Source: Pelomonas asaccharophilus_A
GTDB lineage: Bacteria > Pseudomonadota > Gammaproteobacteria > Burkholderiales > Burkholderiaceae_C
Assembly (NCBI RefSeq): GCF_031458115.1
Contig: NZ_JAVDXV010000004.1
Span: 310,001-374,000, forward strand
Length of the DNA stretch: 64,000 nt
Direction: 5' to 3'
Part shown: positions 52,322-59,701 of the stretch, piece by piece
How the letters are laid out: the number at the start of each line of letters is the position of its first letter
How positions within the stretch are numbered: position 1 is the stretch's first letter
Translations under genes and position numbers: made by a program
The notes under the pieces: generated by a model
Told to the model about the DNA's origin: nothing
What the model saw: only the letters and a program-made list of their open reading frames with translations
Databases searched by the model: none

Positions 52322-52792
52322 TCAATGCAAGGGGCGGCAGGCGTCTTCCGCCTCCAGTTCGGCTTGCTGCTCGCGGGTCAGCAGCAGCACGCGGCGCTGG
52401 TCCTTCAGCGTCGCGTCGACCGCCGACTCGCGGGCCTGGGCACGTGCCAGCTCGGCGCGGCGCTGCGCGACCAGCGCGCGCGCCTGCTCCAGCGTCTCCT
52501 GCTCGTCCAGCAGCGCGTACTCGTCGCGCTCCAGGCGTTCGGCCACGGCGTCGCGATGGACCTGCAGTTGCCGGCCCCAGCGCGGCATGTCCACGCTGCC
52601 TTCGCCACCCCAGTGCAGCGCCAGCGCGGACAAGCGCATCCGGCCCTGCGCGATGCGCTCCTCACGCTCGGCCACCACCGCCAGCGCCTGGCATTCCTGA
52701 TCCTGGGCCGCCGCCAGCGCCGTGCGGGCGCGCAGCACGCGCAGCTGGCGCAGGCGCAGCCACTGGCGACCGTCTTCTCTCGAGAGGCTCAC
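52322..52792 (-). CDS. sctO: T3SS stalk protein SctO
   Basis: A 156-residue, almost wholly alpha-helical protein, with Arg/Glu/Leu-rich heptads (RLRQLRVLRARTALAAAQDQ, ERLERDEYALLDEQETLEQA, LVAQRRAELARAQARESAVD). SctO (YscO/FliJ family) forms the two-helix stalk inside the SctN ATPase ring. The GTG start at 52792 overlaps the sctN stop (GTGA). Sequence conservation in the family is low, so the call rests on size, coiled-coil shape and position between sctN and sctP. Confidence 0.8.
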   Translation of the reverse strand: MSLSREDGRQWLRLRQLRVLRARTALAAAQDQECQALAVVAEREERIAQGRMRLSALALHWGGEGSVDMPRWGRQLQVHRDAVAERLERDEYALLDEQETLEQARALVAQRRAELARAQARESAVDATLKDQRRVLLLTREQQAELEAEDACRPLH

Positions 52793-54120
52793 GACACGAT
52801 CTCCCGCAGGTGCTGCAGGCAGCCGTCCCAGTCGCTGATCTCGTGCGAGCCCTGCTGCAGCAAGGCCTTGATCTGCGGCAGCCGCTCGATGGCCTGATCG
52901 GCCAGCGGGTCGCTGCCGGCCTGGTACTCGCCCACGCGCAGCAGGAACTCCACCTCCTTGTGCCTCGCCATCAACGCGCGCAGATGGGCCGCATCTCGCT
53001 GCTGCTCTGGCGTGGTGACGCGCGTGAACACGCGGCTGGCGCTGGCCAGCACGTCGATGGCGGGGTAGTGCTGGGCCTGGGCCAGCGCGCGCGACAGCAC
53101 CAGGTGGCCGTCCAGGATGGAGCGCACCTCCTCGGCGACCGGATCGCTGCCCTCCTCGTCCTCGGCCAGCACCGTGTAGAACGCGGTGATGGAGCCGTGC
53201 GCGTCGTTGCCGGCGCGCTCGAACAGCCGCGGCAGTTCGGCAAAGACAGACGGCGGATAGCCGCGCCGCACGGCGGGTTCGTGCGCCGCCAGGCCCAGCT
53301 CGCGCAGGCCGCGCGCGAAGCGGGTCACCGAATCCATCATCAGCACCACGCGCGCACCCTGCGCACGGAAACCCTCGGCAATGGCCGTGGCCGCATGCGC
53401 CGCGCGCACGCGCTCCAGCGCCGGCCGGTCGGAGGTGGACACCACCACCACCGAGCGCGCCAGGCCATCGGCGCCCAGGCTGTCCTCCAGGAACTCGCGC
53501 ACCTCGCGGCCACGCTCGCCGATGAGGCCGATGACATTGACCTCGGCGCGCGTGCTGCGCGCCAGCATGCCCAGCAGCGTGGACTTGCCACCGCCGGCCA
53601 TCGCGAAGATGCCCAGGCGCTGGCCCTCGCCCACGGTCAGCAGCGCGTCGATGGCGCGCACGCCGCACACCAGCGGCTCGTGCACCGGGCGGCGCTGCAG
53701 CGGCGACGGCGCATCGCGGTACAGCGGCACGCGCGGCAAGTCATCCAGCGTCGGGCCGCCATCCAGCGGCTGACCGAAGGCATCAATGACGCGGCCCAGC
53801 AGGCCCTTGCCGCTGGGCAACTGCGCCACCTCCTGAAGCACCTCCACCGCCGCCCCCACGGGCAGGCCTTGCAGCGATCCCAGCGGTGCCAGCACCGCCT
53901 CATGGCCCTGGAAGCCGATGACCTCGGCCAGCAGGCCCGGCTCGTGCGGATGCAGCGCGTCGAACACGCGGCAGCTCTGGCCCACGCGCGCCTGCACACC
54001 CGTGGCGCGCATCAGCGTGCCGCCGGCCTGCACGACGCGGCCCAGCGTAGCGACGGTGCGCACGCGCTGCAGGTTGCGGCGCAGGCCGTCGGTGGCGATG
54101 GCGCTCAGGGCGGGGCTCAC
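52789..54120 (-). CDS. sctN: T3SS ATPase SctN
   Basis: The 443-residue hexameric ATPase unfolds and releases export cargo. It has LGRVVQAGGTLMRATG, the FDALHPHEPGLLAEVIGF region, GEGQRLGIFAMAGGGKSTLL (Walker A at about 175-182), VIGLIGERGREVREFLED, ARVVLMMDSVTRFARGLREL (Walker B), GYPPSVFAELPRLFERAG and an arginine-rich end. An Ala-to-Met change precedes the P-loop (FAMAGGGKS instead of FAAAGGGKS). The GTG at 54120 overlaps the sctL stop (GTGA); an in-frame ATG further upstream would lie deep within sctL. Confidence 0.97.
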   Translation of the reverse strand: MSPALSAIATDGLRRNLQRVRTVATLGRVVQAGGTLMRATGVQARVGQSCRVFDALHPHEPGLLAEVIGFQGHEAVLAPLGSLQGLPVGAAVEVLQEVAQLPSGKGLLGRVIDAFGQPLDGGPTLDDLPRVPLYRDAPSPLQRRPVHEPLVCGVRAIDALLTVGEGQRLGIFAMAGGGKSTLLGMLARSTRAEVNVIGLIGERGREVREFLEDSLGADGLARSVVVVSTSDRPALERVRAAHAATAIAEGFRAQGARVVLMMDSVTRFARGLRELGLAAHEPAVRRGYPPSVFAELPRLFERAGNDAHGSITAFYTVLAEDEEGSDPVAEEVRSILDGHLVLSRALAQAQHYPAIDVLASASRVFTRVTTPEQQRDAAHLRALMARHKEVEFLLRVGEYQAGSDPLADQAIERLPQIKALLQQGSHEISDWDGCLQHLREIVS

Positions 54121-54752
54121 GGCTGCGATGTCCAGTGACGAGCCAGGCGCTGCACCTGGGTAGCGAGGCCTGCGTCGGCGGTGCCGAACTCGGTGGTCAG
54201 GCGGCAATCACCATCAGCCAGCTCGGTGTCGGCCAGGATCTCGGCGCCGGCCAGACCTGCCTGGTCGCCCGGATCCACCGCCTGCAGCGCGGCGCGCAGG
54301 CTGCCCAGCTGCGACGGATGCACGTGCAGGCGCCAGGTGCGCGCCGGCAGCAGTTCGCGCGCGGCCTGCAAGGCCAGGCGGGCCAGGCGTTCGTCGGCCG
54401 GCAACTGGCCGAGCAGCTTCTGGAACACATCCAGCGCCAGCGCCGCCACATCGTGCTGCAGGCGTTGGCGCAGGTGCTCGTGCGCGCGCGCCAGCCGTGC
54501 GATCTCGTCGTCGACCTCAGCACGCGACTGCGCCTGGGCGTCGGCCAGGCCTTGCGCCAGCCCCTCGGCACGGGCTTCATCGCATGCCGCGCTCACGCGT
54601 CGCTGCTCGTCGGCCGCCAGGTGGTGCAGTTCGTCCAGCAGCTCCTGCGCGCGCAGCAGCGCCGGCACCTCGGCCGCACGCAGCACGCGGCGGTCGGATG
54701 CAATGCCCACGCGGGACTGCGCATCGCGCTGCCACAGCATGAAGCTCCTCAT
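54117..54752 (-). CDS. sctL: T3SS ATPase regulator SctL
   Basis: A 211-residue YscL/FliH-family stator that links SctN to SctQ and SctK. It has an N-terminal segment (MRSFMLWQRDAQSRVGIASD), a long Ala/Gln/Glu-rich coiled coil (about 45-110: ADEQRRVSAACDEARAEGLA) and a globular C-terminal part with ALDVFQKLLGQLPADERLAR and LHVHPSQLGSLRAALQAV, the V-ATPase-E-like fold. ATGA overlap with sctK precedes it and GTGA overlap with sctN follows. Confidence 0.9.
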   Translation of the reverse strand: MRSFMLWQRDAQSRVGIASDRRVLRAAEVPALLRAQELLDELHHLAADEQRRVSAACDEARAEGLAQGLADAQAQSRAEVDDEIARLARAHEHLRQRLQHDVAALALDVFQKLLGQLPADERLARLALQAARELLPARTWRLHVHPSQLGSLRAALQAVDPGDQAGLAGAEILADTELADGDCRLTTEFGTADAGLATQVQRLARHWTSQP

Positions 54753-55264
54753 GCGGCCACCCGCTGCTGCAAGGCCAGCGTCTCGCCCAGCACGGCCAGT
54801 GCCGTTGCCTGCGGCATGACCCAGGCGGCCATCGGTCCCAGCCGGCGGCTGGCCGCATGCCGCAGTGCGCCATGCGGCACGCCGGCCAGCAACACGGCGC
54901 AGCCGGCCTCGGAGAACTGCTGGGCCAGCTCCTCGGGCGTGCCGACCTGGGGCCAGTCGGCCAGCGGGGCGGGCAGGCCAGCCGGCAACGGCGGCCAGTC
55001 CGGCGTGCTGCGCAACGCGCGCCACCAGGTGGGGCCCAGCGCCGAGCGCGCCAGCTCACGCAGCGGCCCGGCGATCCACAGGCGCAGCGCCGGCGCGGCC
55101 AGCACGGAGCCGCAGCGCAGCGCCAGCGCCTGCAGCTCCGCTCGCTCCAATGCCAGCCACGCGGGCGCGGCATCCAGCTGCGACCAGCTCAAGGTGCGCG
55201 CCTCCGCAGGCGCGTCGTCCAGCAGGTGGCGCGCGATGCGCGCGCGCAGGCGGCGCTCAGTCAT
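54749..55264 (-). CDS. sctK: T3SS sorting-platform protein SctK
   Basis: A 171-residue helical protein, starting MTERRLRARIARHLLDDAPA. It has EARTLSWSQLDAAPAWLALE and ends LGETLALQQRVAA. The SctK/YscK/PscK family is weakly conserved and usually somewhat longer (about 200), so the call rests mainly on position between sctJ and sctL and on the helical Leu/Ala/Trp pattern. SctK joins SctD to the SctQ pods. It overlaps the sctJ stop by 8 bp and sctL by 4 bp. Confidence 0.68.
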   Translation of the reverse strand: MTERRLRARIARHLLDDAPAEARTLSWSQLDAAPAWLALERAELQALALRCGSVLAAPALRLWIAGPLRELARSALGPTWWRALRSTPDWPPLPAGLPAPLADWPQVGTPEELAQQFSEAGCAVLLAGVPHGALRHAASRRLGPMAAWVMPQATALAVLGETLALQQRVAA

Positions 55265-55988
55265 GGGTGGCTCCCTGCAGCGCCGGCTGATCCTGCTCGC
55301 CCGCGCGGCGGCGGCGCCATGCGAGCCAGCCGGCCGCACCGAGGCTGACGCCGCCCAGCGTGATGGCCATCGCCAGCGCGGGTTCGGGCCGGTTGTCGGG
55401 CGTGGGCGGCAGCGCCGGGCCGGGCTCCGCCGCGAAGGCCACCACCGACACGCTCTCGTAGGGCAGGCCCTCCACGCTGTTGACCACCAGCGCGCGCACC
55501 TTGGGCAGCAGCGCCTCGACATTGAAGCCGGGACGGTGCTTGATCATCACGGAGGCCGACGAGGGCTGGACCTTGTCGGACAGCGGATGGCGCTCGGGCA
55601 CCACCAGCGTGACGCGCGCCTGCAGCACGCCATCGATGCTGGTCAGCGTGTGCGACAGCTCCTGCGACAGCGCATGCATCAGCCGCGCGCGCTCCTCCAC
55701 CGGCGTGGACACGAAGCCCTCGCGCTTGAACACCTTGCCCAGGCTGTCGAAATCCTCGCGCGGCAGGCCTTGCGCCTTCAGGATCTGCACTGCACGGGCG
55801 AAGTCGGCCTCGGCGGTCAGCACCTCGAAGCCGTCCTCCTTGGCACGCTTGTTGGCCTGCACGCCGGCCAGGCGCAGCGTGGAGACCATGTCGTTGGCCT
55901 GGCGCTCGTCGAGCTTGGCGTAGAGCGTCTGGTCGCCGCAGGCGGCGAGCTGACTGGCCAGGGCAAGCACGGCCAGGCTGCGCGACAC
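55257..55988 (-). CDS. sctJ: T3SS inner-ring lipoprotein SctJ
   Basis: The periplasmic inner-membrane ring protein (YscJ/PrgK/FliF family). The mature sequence has the family signatures DQTLYAKLDERQANDMVSTL, EREGFVSTPVEERARLMHAL-type region (RLMHALSQELSHTLTSIDGV), VTLVVPERHPLSDKVQPSSA and ALVVNSVEGLPYESVSVVAF, then a membrane helix LGGVSLGAAGWLAW. The lipobox is LAAC. I use GTG 55988, which gives a 17-residue signal to the Cys, but its AAGGA site is only 2 bp away. An in-frame ATG at 56096, one base after the sctI stop, would add 36 residues encoded by the repeat at 56005-56081. Confidence 0.93.
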   Translation of the reverse strand: MSRSLAVLALASQLAACGDQTLYAKLDERQANDMVSTLRLAGVQANKRAKEDGFEVLTAEADFARAVQILKAQGLPREDFDSLGKVFKREGFVSTPVEERARLMHALSQELSHTLTSIDGVLQARVTLVVPERHPLSDKVQPSSASVMIKHRPGFNVEALLPKVRALVVNSVEGLPYESVSVVAFAAEPGPALPPTPDNRPEPALAMAITLGGVSLGAAGWLAWRRRRAGEQDQPALQGATHD

Positions 55989-56004
55989 CTTCCTTGGAAG
56001 ATGC

Positions 56005-56081
56005 AACCACAGAGGCACAGAGACACAGAGAAGGGCATTGCTTCTCTGTGCTCGCCTCTGTGTCTCCGTGTCTCCGTGGTG
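56005..56081. repeat. CACAGAG-type palindromic repeat between sctI and sctJ
   Basis: An imperfect inverted repeat of about 77 bp. The left arm ACCACAGAGGCACAGAGACA continues to AGAGAAG; the right arm is CTTCTCTGTGCTCGCCTCTG through TGTCTCCGTGGT. The family of CCACGGAGACACAGAGG repeats is, from general knowledge, widespread in environmental proteobacteria. It can fold into a long hairpin in the mRNA and here fills the sctI-sctJ junction, staying open in the sctJ frame. Confidence 0.85.
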
Positions 56082-56097
56082 GTCTTCGGTGTTCATT

Positions 56098-56499
56098 TCA
56101 GGACTGCTGCCGGAACAGCTGTTGAAGACCTTCGGACGTGCGGTTCGCGATGTTCGAGGTCAACTGGCAATGGAACATGAACTCCTGGCAGCGCACGGTC
56201 AGGTTGACCAGCTCGCCGGGCGTCAGCTCCTGGCCCGAGGCCGCGGCCGCGCGGGCGTCGCGCCCGAGCGAAGCGGCTTCGGCGTTGATGTGGTCCAGCG
56301 GCTGCACCAGGCGCTGCATGGCCTGCGCGCTTGACTCGGTGGCGCGCACGTCCATGCGCTGCTGGACGCTCGCCAGCGCGCGCTCGAAGCCGGCGGCGTC
56401 GCCGCCGGGTGCCAGCTGCGCCAGCCGGGACAACGACGCGCCCGCGCCCAGCTGCACGTCCTGCAGCGCGGCCGGCGCAATGGCGAGGCCGGACGTCAT
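56098..56499 (-). CDS. sctI: T3SS inner-rod protein SctI
   Basis: A 133-residue secreted rod protein that anchors the needle. The C-terminal part has the family look: GELVNLTVRCQEFMFHCQLT followed by SNIANRTSEGLQQLFRQQS, equivalent to the helical tail of YscI/PrgJ/MxiI. The N-terminal part (APAALQDVQLGAGASLSRLA, FERALASVQQRMDVRATESS) is polar and helical. Its start overlaps the sctF stop by one base. It is longer than some inner-rod proteins but within the YscI range. Confidence 0.88.
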   Translation of the reverse strand: MTSGLAIAPAALQDVQLGAGASLSRLAQLAPGGDAAGFERALASVQQRMDVRATESSAQAMQRLVQPLDHINAEAASLGRDARAAAASGQELTPGELVNLTVRCQEFMFHCQLTSNIANRTSEGLQQLFRQQS

Positions 56500-56789
56500 C
56501 ACTGCTTGCGGGCCATGGTTTCGAGGGCGGAGCCCACCGTCGAGATCGCGGTGTGCGAGCTGCTCGCCAGGAAGCTCATCTTCAGCGACATCGCGGTCAG
56601 CTCGGTCACGTCGGCAGGCTTGTCCCCACCGGTGTTCATTGCGGCGGACTTGGTTTCGATGTTGGCGGCCTGCTTGTCCAGCGCCTGGCCCCAGGCATCG
56701 GCCATGGCTTCGAACCACGAGCCGCCGCTGCTGGACTTGGTGCTGGTGGCAGGCGTGGAGGCGAGAGCGTTGAGTAGCGTGTTGGACAT
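56499..56789 (-). CDS. sctF: T3SS needle subunit SctF (probable)
   Basis: A 96-residue small protein starting MSNTLLNALASTPATSTKSS. It has a Ser/Thr-rich head and two helices around a break (WFEAMADAWGQALDKQAANI and VTELTAMSLKMSFLASSSHT), ending AISTVGSALETMARKQ. Size and helix-PxD-helix layout (GDKPADVTEL) fit needle proteins, and its place between sctD and sctI is where sctF stands in Ysc-type operons. Sequence identity to YscF/PrgI is low. A strong AGGAG site precedes the ATG, suitable for a subunit needed in many copies. Confidence 0.65.
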   Translation of the reverse strand: MSNTLLNALASTPATSTKSSSGGSWFEAMADAWGQALDKQAANIETKSAAMNTGGDKPADVTELTAMSLKMSFLASSSHTAISTVGSALETMARKQ

Positions 56790-56827
56790 GGTGGACTCCT
56801 GGTGGGAGGGGTGGGGGAAGCCGGGGT

Positions 56828-57841
56828 TCAGAGCACCAGCCGCGTGCGCAGTCCGTCGCGCTCGACGATGACGGCGCGCTCGGCGATCTGCACAACGCGA
56901 TGGCCGCTGGGCAGCAGCGCGCCACTGAAGTAGCGGCTGCCGTCGGCGGTGACGAAGTAGGGGCTGTCGGCGTTGTCGACGACGGCGACCAGGCGCTTGG
57001 CCGGGTCGTCCGGCGCCGGCGCGCCCGCGGTGGCCGTGCCGGTGGGGGCGGGCGGCTGGTTGTCGACGCGCAGCGTGGGCAGGCGCGCCACGTCGCGGCG
57101 CGCGGCAGCGGCGGCAGCCTGCACGCGGGCGCCGTCACGCTCCTGCGTGCGCAGCACCAGCTCGCCTTCGGGCGACCAGCTGCCCTGCGCGGCAATGCCG
57201 TGCAGGCGGAACACGTCGACCGCCGCCGCCATCGCATCGGGCGGTGCGGCGGGCGCGGCCGCCGGTGTGGCCGGCATGACGCCGGCGATGGCCCGGCCGG
57301 CTTCGCGCAGCGTGCCGCCGTGCATCGCCACCGCGGCGCCGCCGATGACCATGACCAGGCCCAGCACCGTCAGCAGCCCCTCGACGACCGGATGGTGGCG
57401 GGCTGCCGGCGCGGCGGCCTTGCGCTGCAGCGTGCGCGGGCCGGCCAGCAGCTCGGGGCCGTCGTGCATGACCGGCTCGGGCCAGTGCTCCACCTCGGCC
57501 GGGCCATAGGCCACACGGGCATCGCCCAGCTGCAGCGGCTGGCCCGGCGCCCAGGGCCGCACCTCGTTGCCGGCCGGCAGCGCGCGCCCCGCCAGCTGCG
57601 CCTCGCCGGAGATCAGCTGCAGGCCCACGCGGCCTTGCCCGGCGGGCACCAGGCGCGCCTGGAAGTCGACCTGGCTGGACAACAGGATGTCGGCGAACTG
57701 CGTGTCGCCCTGGTTGGCCGCATTCAGGCCGCAGACCAGCAGCGATTGCTGCGGGTCCAGCCGCGCGCGGGCACCGGCCTGGCGACCGGCCAGCACGCGC
57801 AGCTCCAGCGCGTCGACAAGAGTCCTGGACTTGTTGGCCAT
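56828..57841 (-). CDS. sctD: T3SS inner-membrane ring protein SctD
   Basis: A 337-residue bitopic ring protein (YscD/PrgH family). The cytoplasmic FHA-like domain covers about residues 8-110 (LELRVLAGRQAGARARLDPQ, QFADILLSSQVDFQARLVPA). One membrane helix is at about 154-172 (VVEGLLTVLGLVMVIGGAAV), and a periplasmic part has AQGSWSPEGELVLRTQERDG and the ending YFSGALLPSGHRVVQIAERA. It binds SctK inside and SctJ outside. It starts 12 bp behind sctC and precedes sctF by 38 bp. Confidence 0.88.
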   Translation of the reverse strand: MANKSRTLVDALELRVLAGRQAGARARLDPQQSLLVCGLNAANQGDTQFADILLSSQVDFQARLVPAGQGRVGLQLISGEAQLAGRALPAGNEVRPWAPGQPLQLGDARVAYGPAEVEHWPEPVMHDGPELLAGPRTLQRKAAAPAARHHPVVEGLLTVLGLVMVIGGAAVAMHGGTLREAGRAIAGVMPATPAAAPAAPPDAMAAAVDVFRLHGIAAQGSWSPEGELVLRTQERDGARVQAAAAAARRDVARLPTLRVDNQPPAPTGTATAGAPAPDDPAKRLVAVVDNADSPYFVTADGSRYFSGALLPSGHRVVQIAERAVIVERDGLRTRLVL

Positions 57842-57853
57842 GGCGATGCGCTC

Positions 57854-59701
57854 CTACTGCGGCTGGCCCGGGTCGGCCACGGCGACGGGCGTGGCAACGG
57901 CCACGGGCTCGGGGGGCGCTGCCGAAAGGTCCGTGGCGCCGGTCTGCGGCAGCGGCTCGCGGGCCTTCTGCATCACGTCGGTCGCCGCCTTGCTGCTGGC
58001 CAGTCGCGGCGTGATGAGGAACATGCGCTCCACGCGCTGGCCACCCTTGCGCTGCGTCTTGAACAGGTTGCCCAGCAGCGGGATGTCGCCCAGCACCGGC
58101 ACCTTGTCGACGCCGGCGTTGGAGCTGTCGCGCACCATGCCGCCGATCAGCAGGCTCTCGCCCTCGGAGATCAGCGCTTGCGTGTTGATGCCGGAGCGCT
58201 CGACGATGGGCAGCTGGTCCACGGTCTGGCCCGTGAGGCCGCCGTCCTCGATCTGCACCAGCAGCTTGATGCGGGGCACGCCGTCGGCGTCCCGGTCGTC
58301 CTTGAACACATGCGGCGTCACCCGCAGCCGCGTGCCGGCCGTCACGTTGAACAGGTCCACTTCCTCCCGGCCGGCCACGCGCACGTAATACGTCGAGCTG
58401 TTGTCGAACACCGCTTCCACATTGGACAGCGTGACGACCTGCGGGCTGCTGACGACCTTGGCCGCGCCGTCGCGCTGCAGCGCGGTGATGCGGGCCACGA
58501 AGGGGTAGCGGTCGCCGATGACGGCGGAGATGGTGCCGCCCAGGTTGCTGGGCGTGACGTCCTGCTGGCCGTTCAGGCGCAGGTCGCTGGCCGTGCCGTT
58601 GCCCACCATCAGGCTGGACAGGCCGCGGTTGTAGCGCCAGTTGATGCCCAGCTCGCGCATGCGGTCGGTGTTGATGTCGATGATGGTGGCCTCGATCTCC
58701 AGCGCCTGCGGCTCCACGTCCAGCGACTTGATCAGCGCGCCGTAGCGCTCCAGCCGCTCGGGCAGGTCGCGCACGATGACGGCGTTCAGGCGCGGGTCGG
58801 CCTCGATGCGGGGGCTGAAGTCGTTGGGCGCGGGCGGCGGCTCGGGGTGGTCGGCCACCGGCGTCGCGTAGCCGGCCTGGCTCAGCCCGGCCACCAGCAC
58901 GTCGGTGCCGCGCGGCGCGGCCTCGTCCACCAGGCCCAGCGTGGTGGTGCCTCGCATGGCACCACCGCGCAGCCGCTGGCTGCCTTGCGCACGCGTCGGG
59001 TCGCTGGCTTGCGCGAGGCGCGGCCGCGTGGGCTGGCCGGCCAGCGAGCGCAAGATGCTGGCGACGCCGGGCAGCGTGGTCTGCTGACCGCCGAAGCTCA
59101 TCGGCACGTCCTGCGCCCAGGCATAGCGCAGGTAGTAGATGCGGTAGTCGGGCAGCGGCTGCGCCTGCGCGGGCGGCGCCCACGCGTTGACGGCCATCGC
59201 GGCGGAGGCGGGGCGCACCTGGCGCACCAGCTCATCCACCTGCTGCACGAAGCGCTTGGCGCCCACGGCCAGCAGCGCGCCGTCGTCGCCGGACTTCAGC
59301 GTGTTGCGTGCATCGGGCAGCTGCAGTGCCTGCGCCGCGCGCTGCACCTGGGCGCTGGCGACCGGCGCGAGCAGCCAGCTGCGCGTCTGCGTGTCGCCGG
59401 CCGGCGAGATGTAGAGCACGCCACCGTCGTAGTAGCTCAGCAGGTTGTACGCGCGGCTGACATCGCGCACCAGCCTGGCCGGCGGGCCCTCGAAGCGGCC
59501 GTTGACCTGGCCCTGCACGCCGCTGACGACGACCGGGATGTCGCTGCCCGAGAACAGGCTTTGCAGGAACTGCTCGATGGGCTGGTCGCGCGCCTCCAGC
59601 TTCACCGGACGCAGTCCGTCGGGCAGCGGTGCGGCCGACAGGGGCAGAGCTTGGGCCAGCAGCAGCGTGACGGCTGCCGCGATCTTGGGTGTGGACATCA
59701 T
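57854..59701 (-). CDS. sctC: T3SS outer-membrane secretin SctC
   Basis: The 615-residue secretin forms the outer-membrane ring. It has a signal peptide (PKIAAAVTLLLAQALPLSAA) and N0/N1 ring domains (EARDQPIEQFLQSLFSGSDI, VNGRFEGPPARLVRDVSRAY). N3 holds DPRLNAVIVRDLPERLERYG, and the secretin domain ends VPVLGDIPLLGNLFKTQRKG with LLIGGMVRDSSNAGVDK. The sctV stop TGA is inside the doublet ATGATG, so both Met codons (59701, 59698) are possible starts. The last 60 residues are Pro/Ala/Val-rich and might bind a pilotin. Confidence 0.96.
   Translation of the reverse strand: MMSTPKIAAAVTLLLAQALPLSAAPLPDGLRPVKLEARDQPIEQFLQSLFSGSDIPVVVSGVQGQVNGRFEGPPARLVRDVSRAYNLLSYYDGGVLYISPAGDTQTRSWLLAPVASAQVQRAAQALQLPDARNTLKSGDDGALLAVGAKRFVQQVDELVRQVRPASAAMAVNAWAPPAQAQPLPDYRIYYLRYAWAQDVPMSFGGQQTTLPGVASILRSLAGQPTRPRLAQASDPTRAQGSQRLRGGAMRGTTTLGLVDEAAPRGTDVLVAGLSQAGYATPVADHPEPPPAPNDFSPRIEADPRLNAVIVRDLPERLERYGALIKSLDVEPQALEIEATIIDINTDRMRELGINWRYNRGLSSLMVGNGTASDLRLNGQQDVTPSNLGGTISAVIGDRYPFVARITALQRDGAAKVVSSPQVVTLSNVEAVFDNSSTYYVRVAGREEVDLFNVTAGTRLRVTPHVFKDDRDADGVPRIKLLVQIEDGGLTGQTVDQLPIVERSGINTQALISEGESLLIGGMVRDSSNAGVDKVPVLGDIPLLGNLFKTQRKGGQRVERMFLITPRLASSKAATDVMQKAREPLPQTGATDLSAAPPEPVAVATPVAVADPGQPQ

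Noticed and set aside
56005..56081. CRISPR repeat
   Set aside because: It is a single imperfect palindrome without spacers or further units. It fits a dispersed REP-like element.
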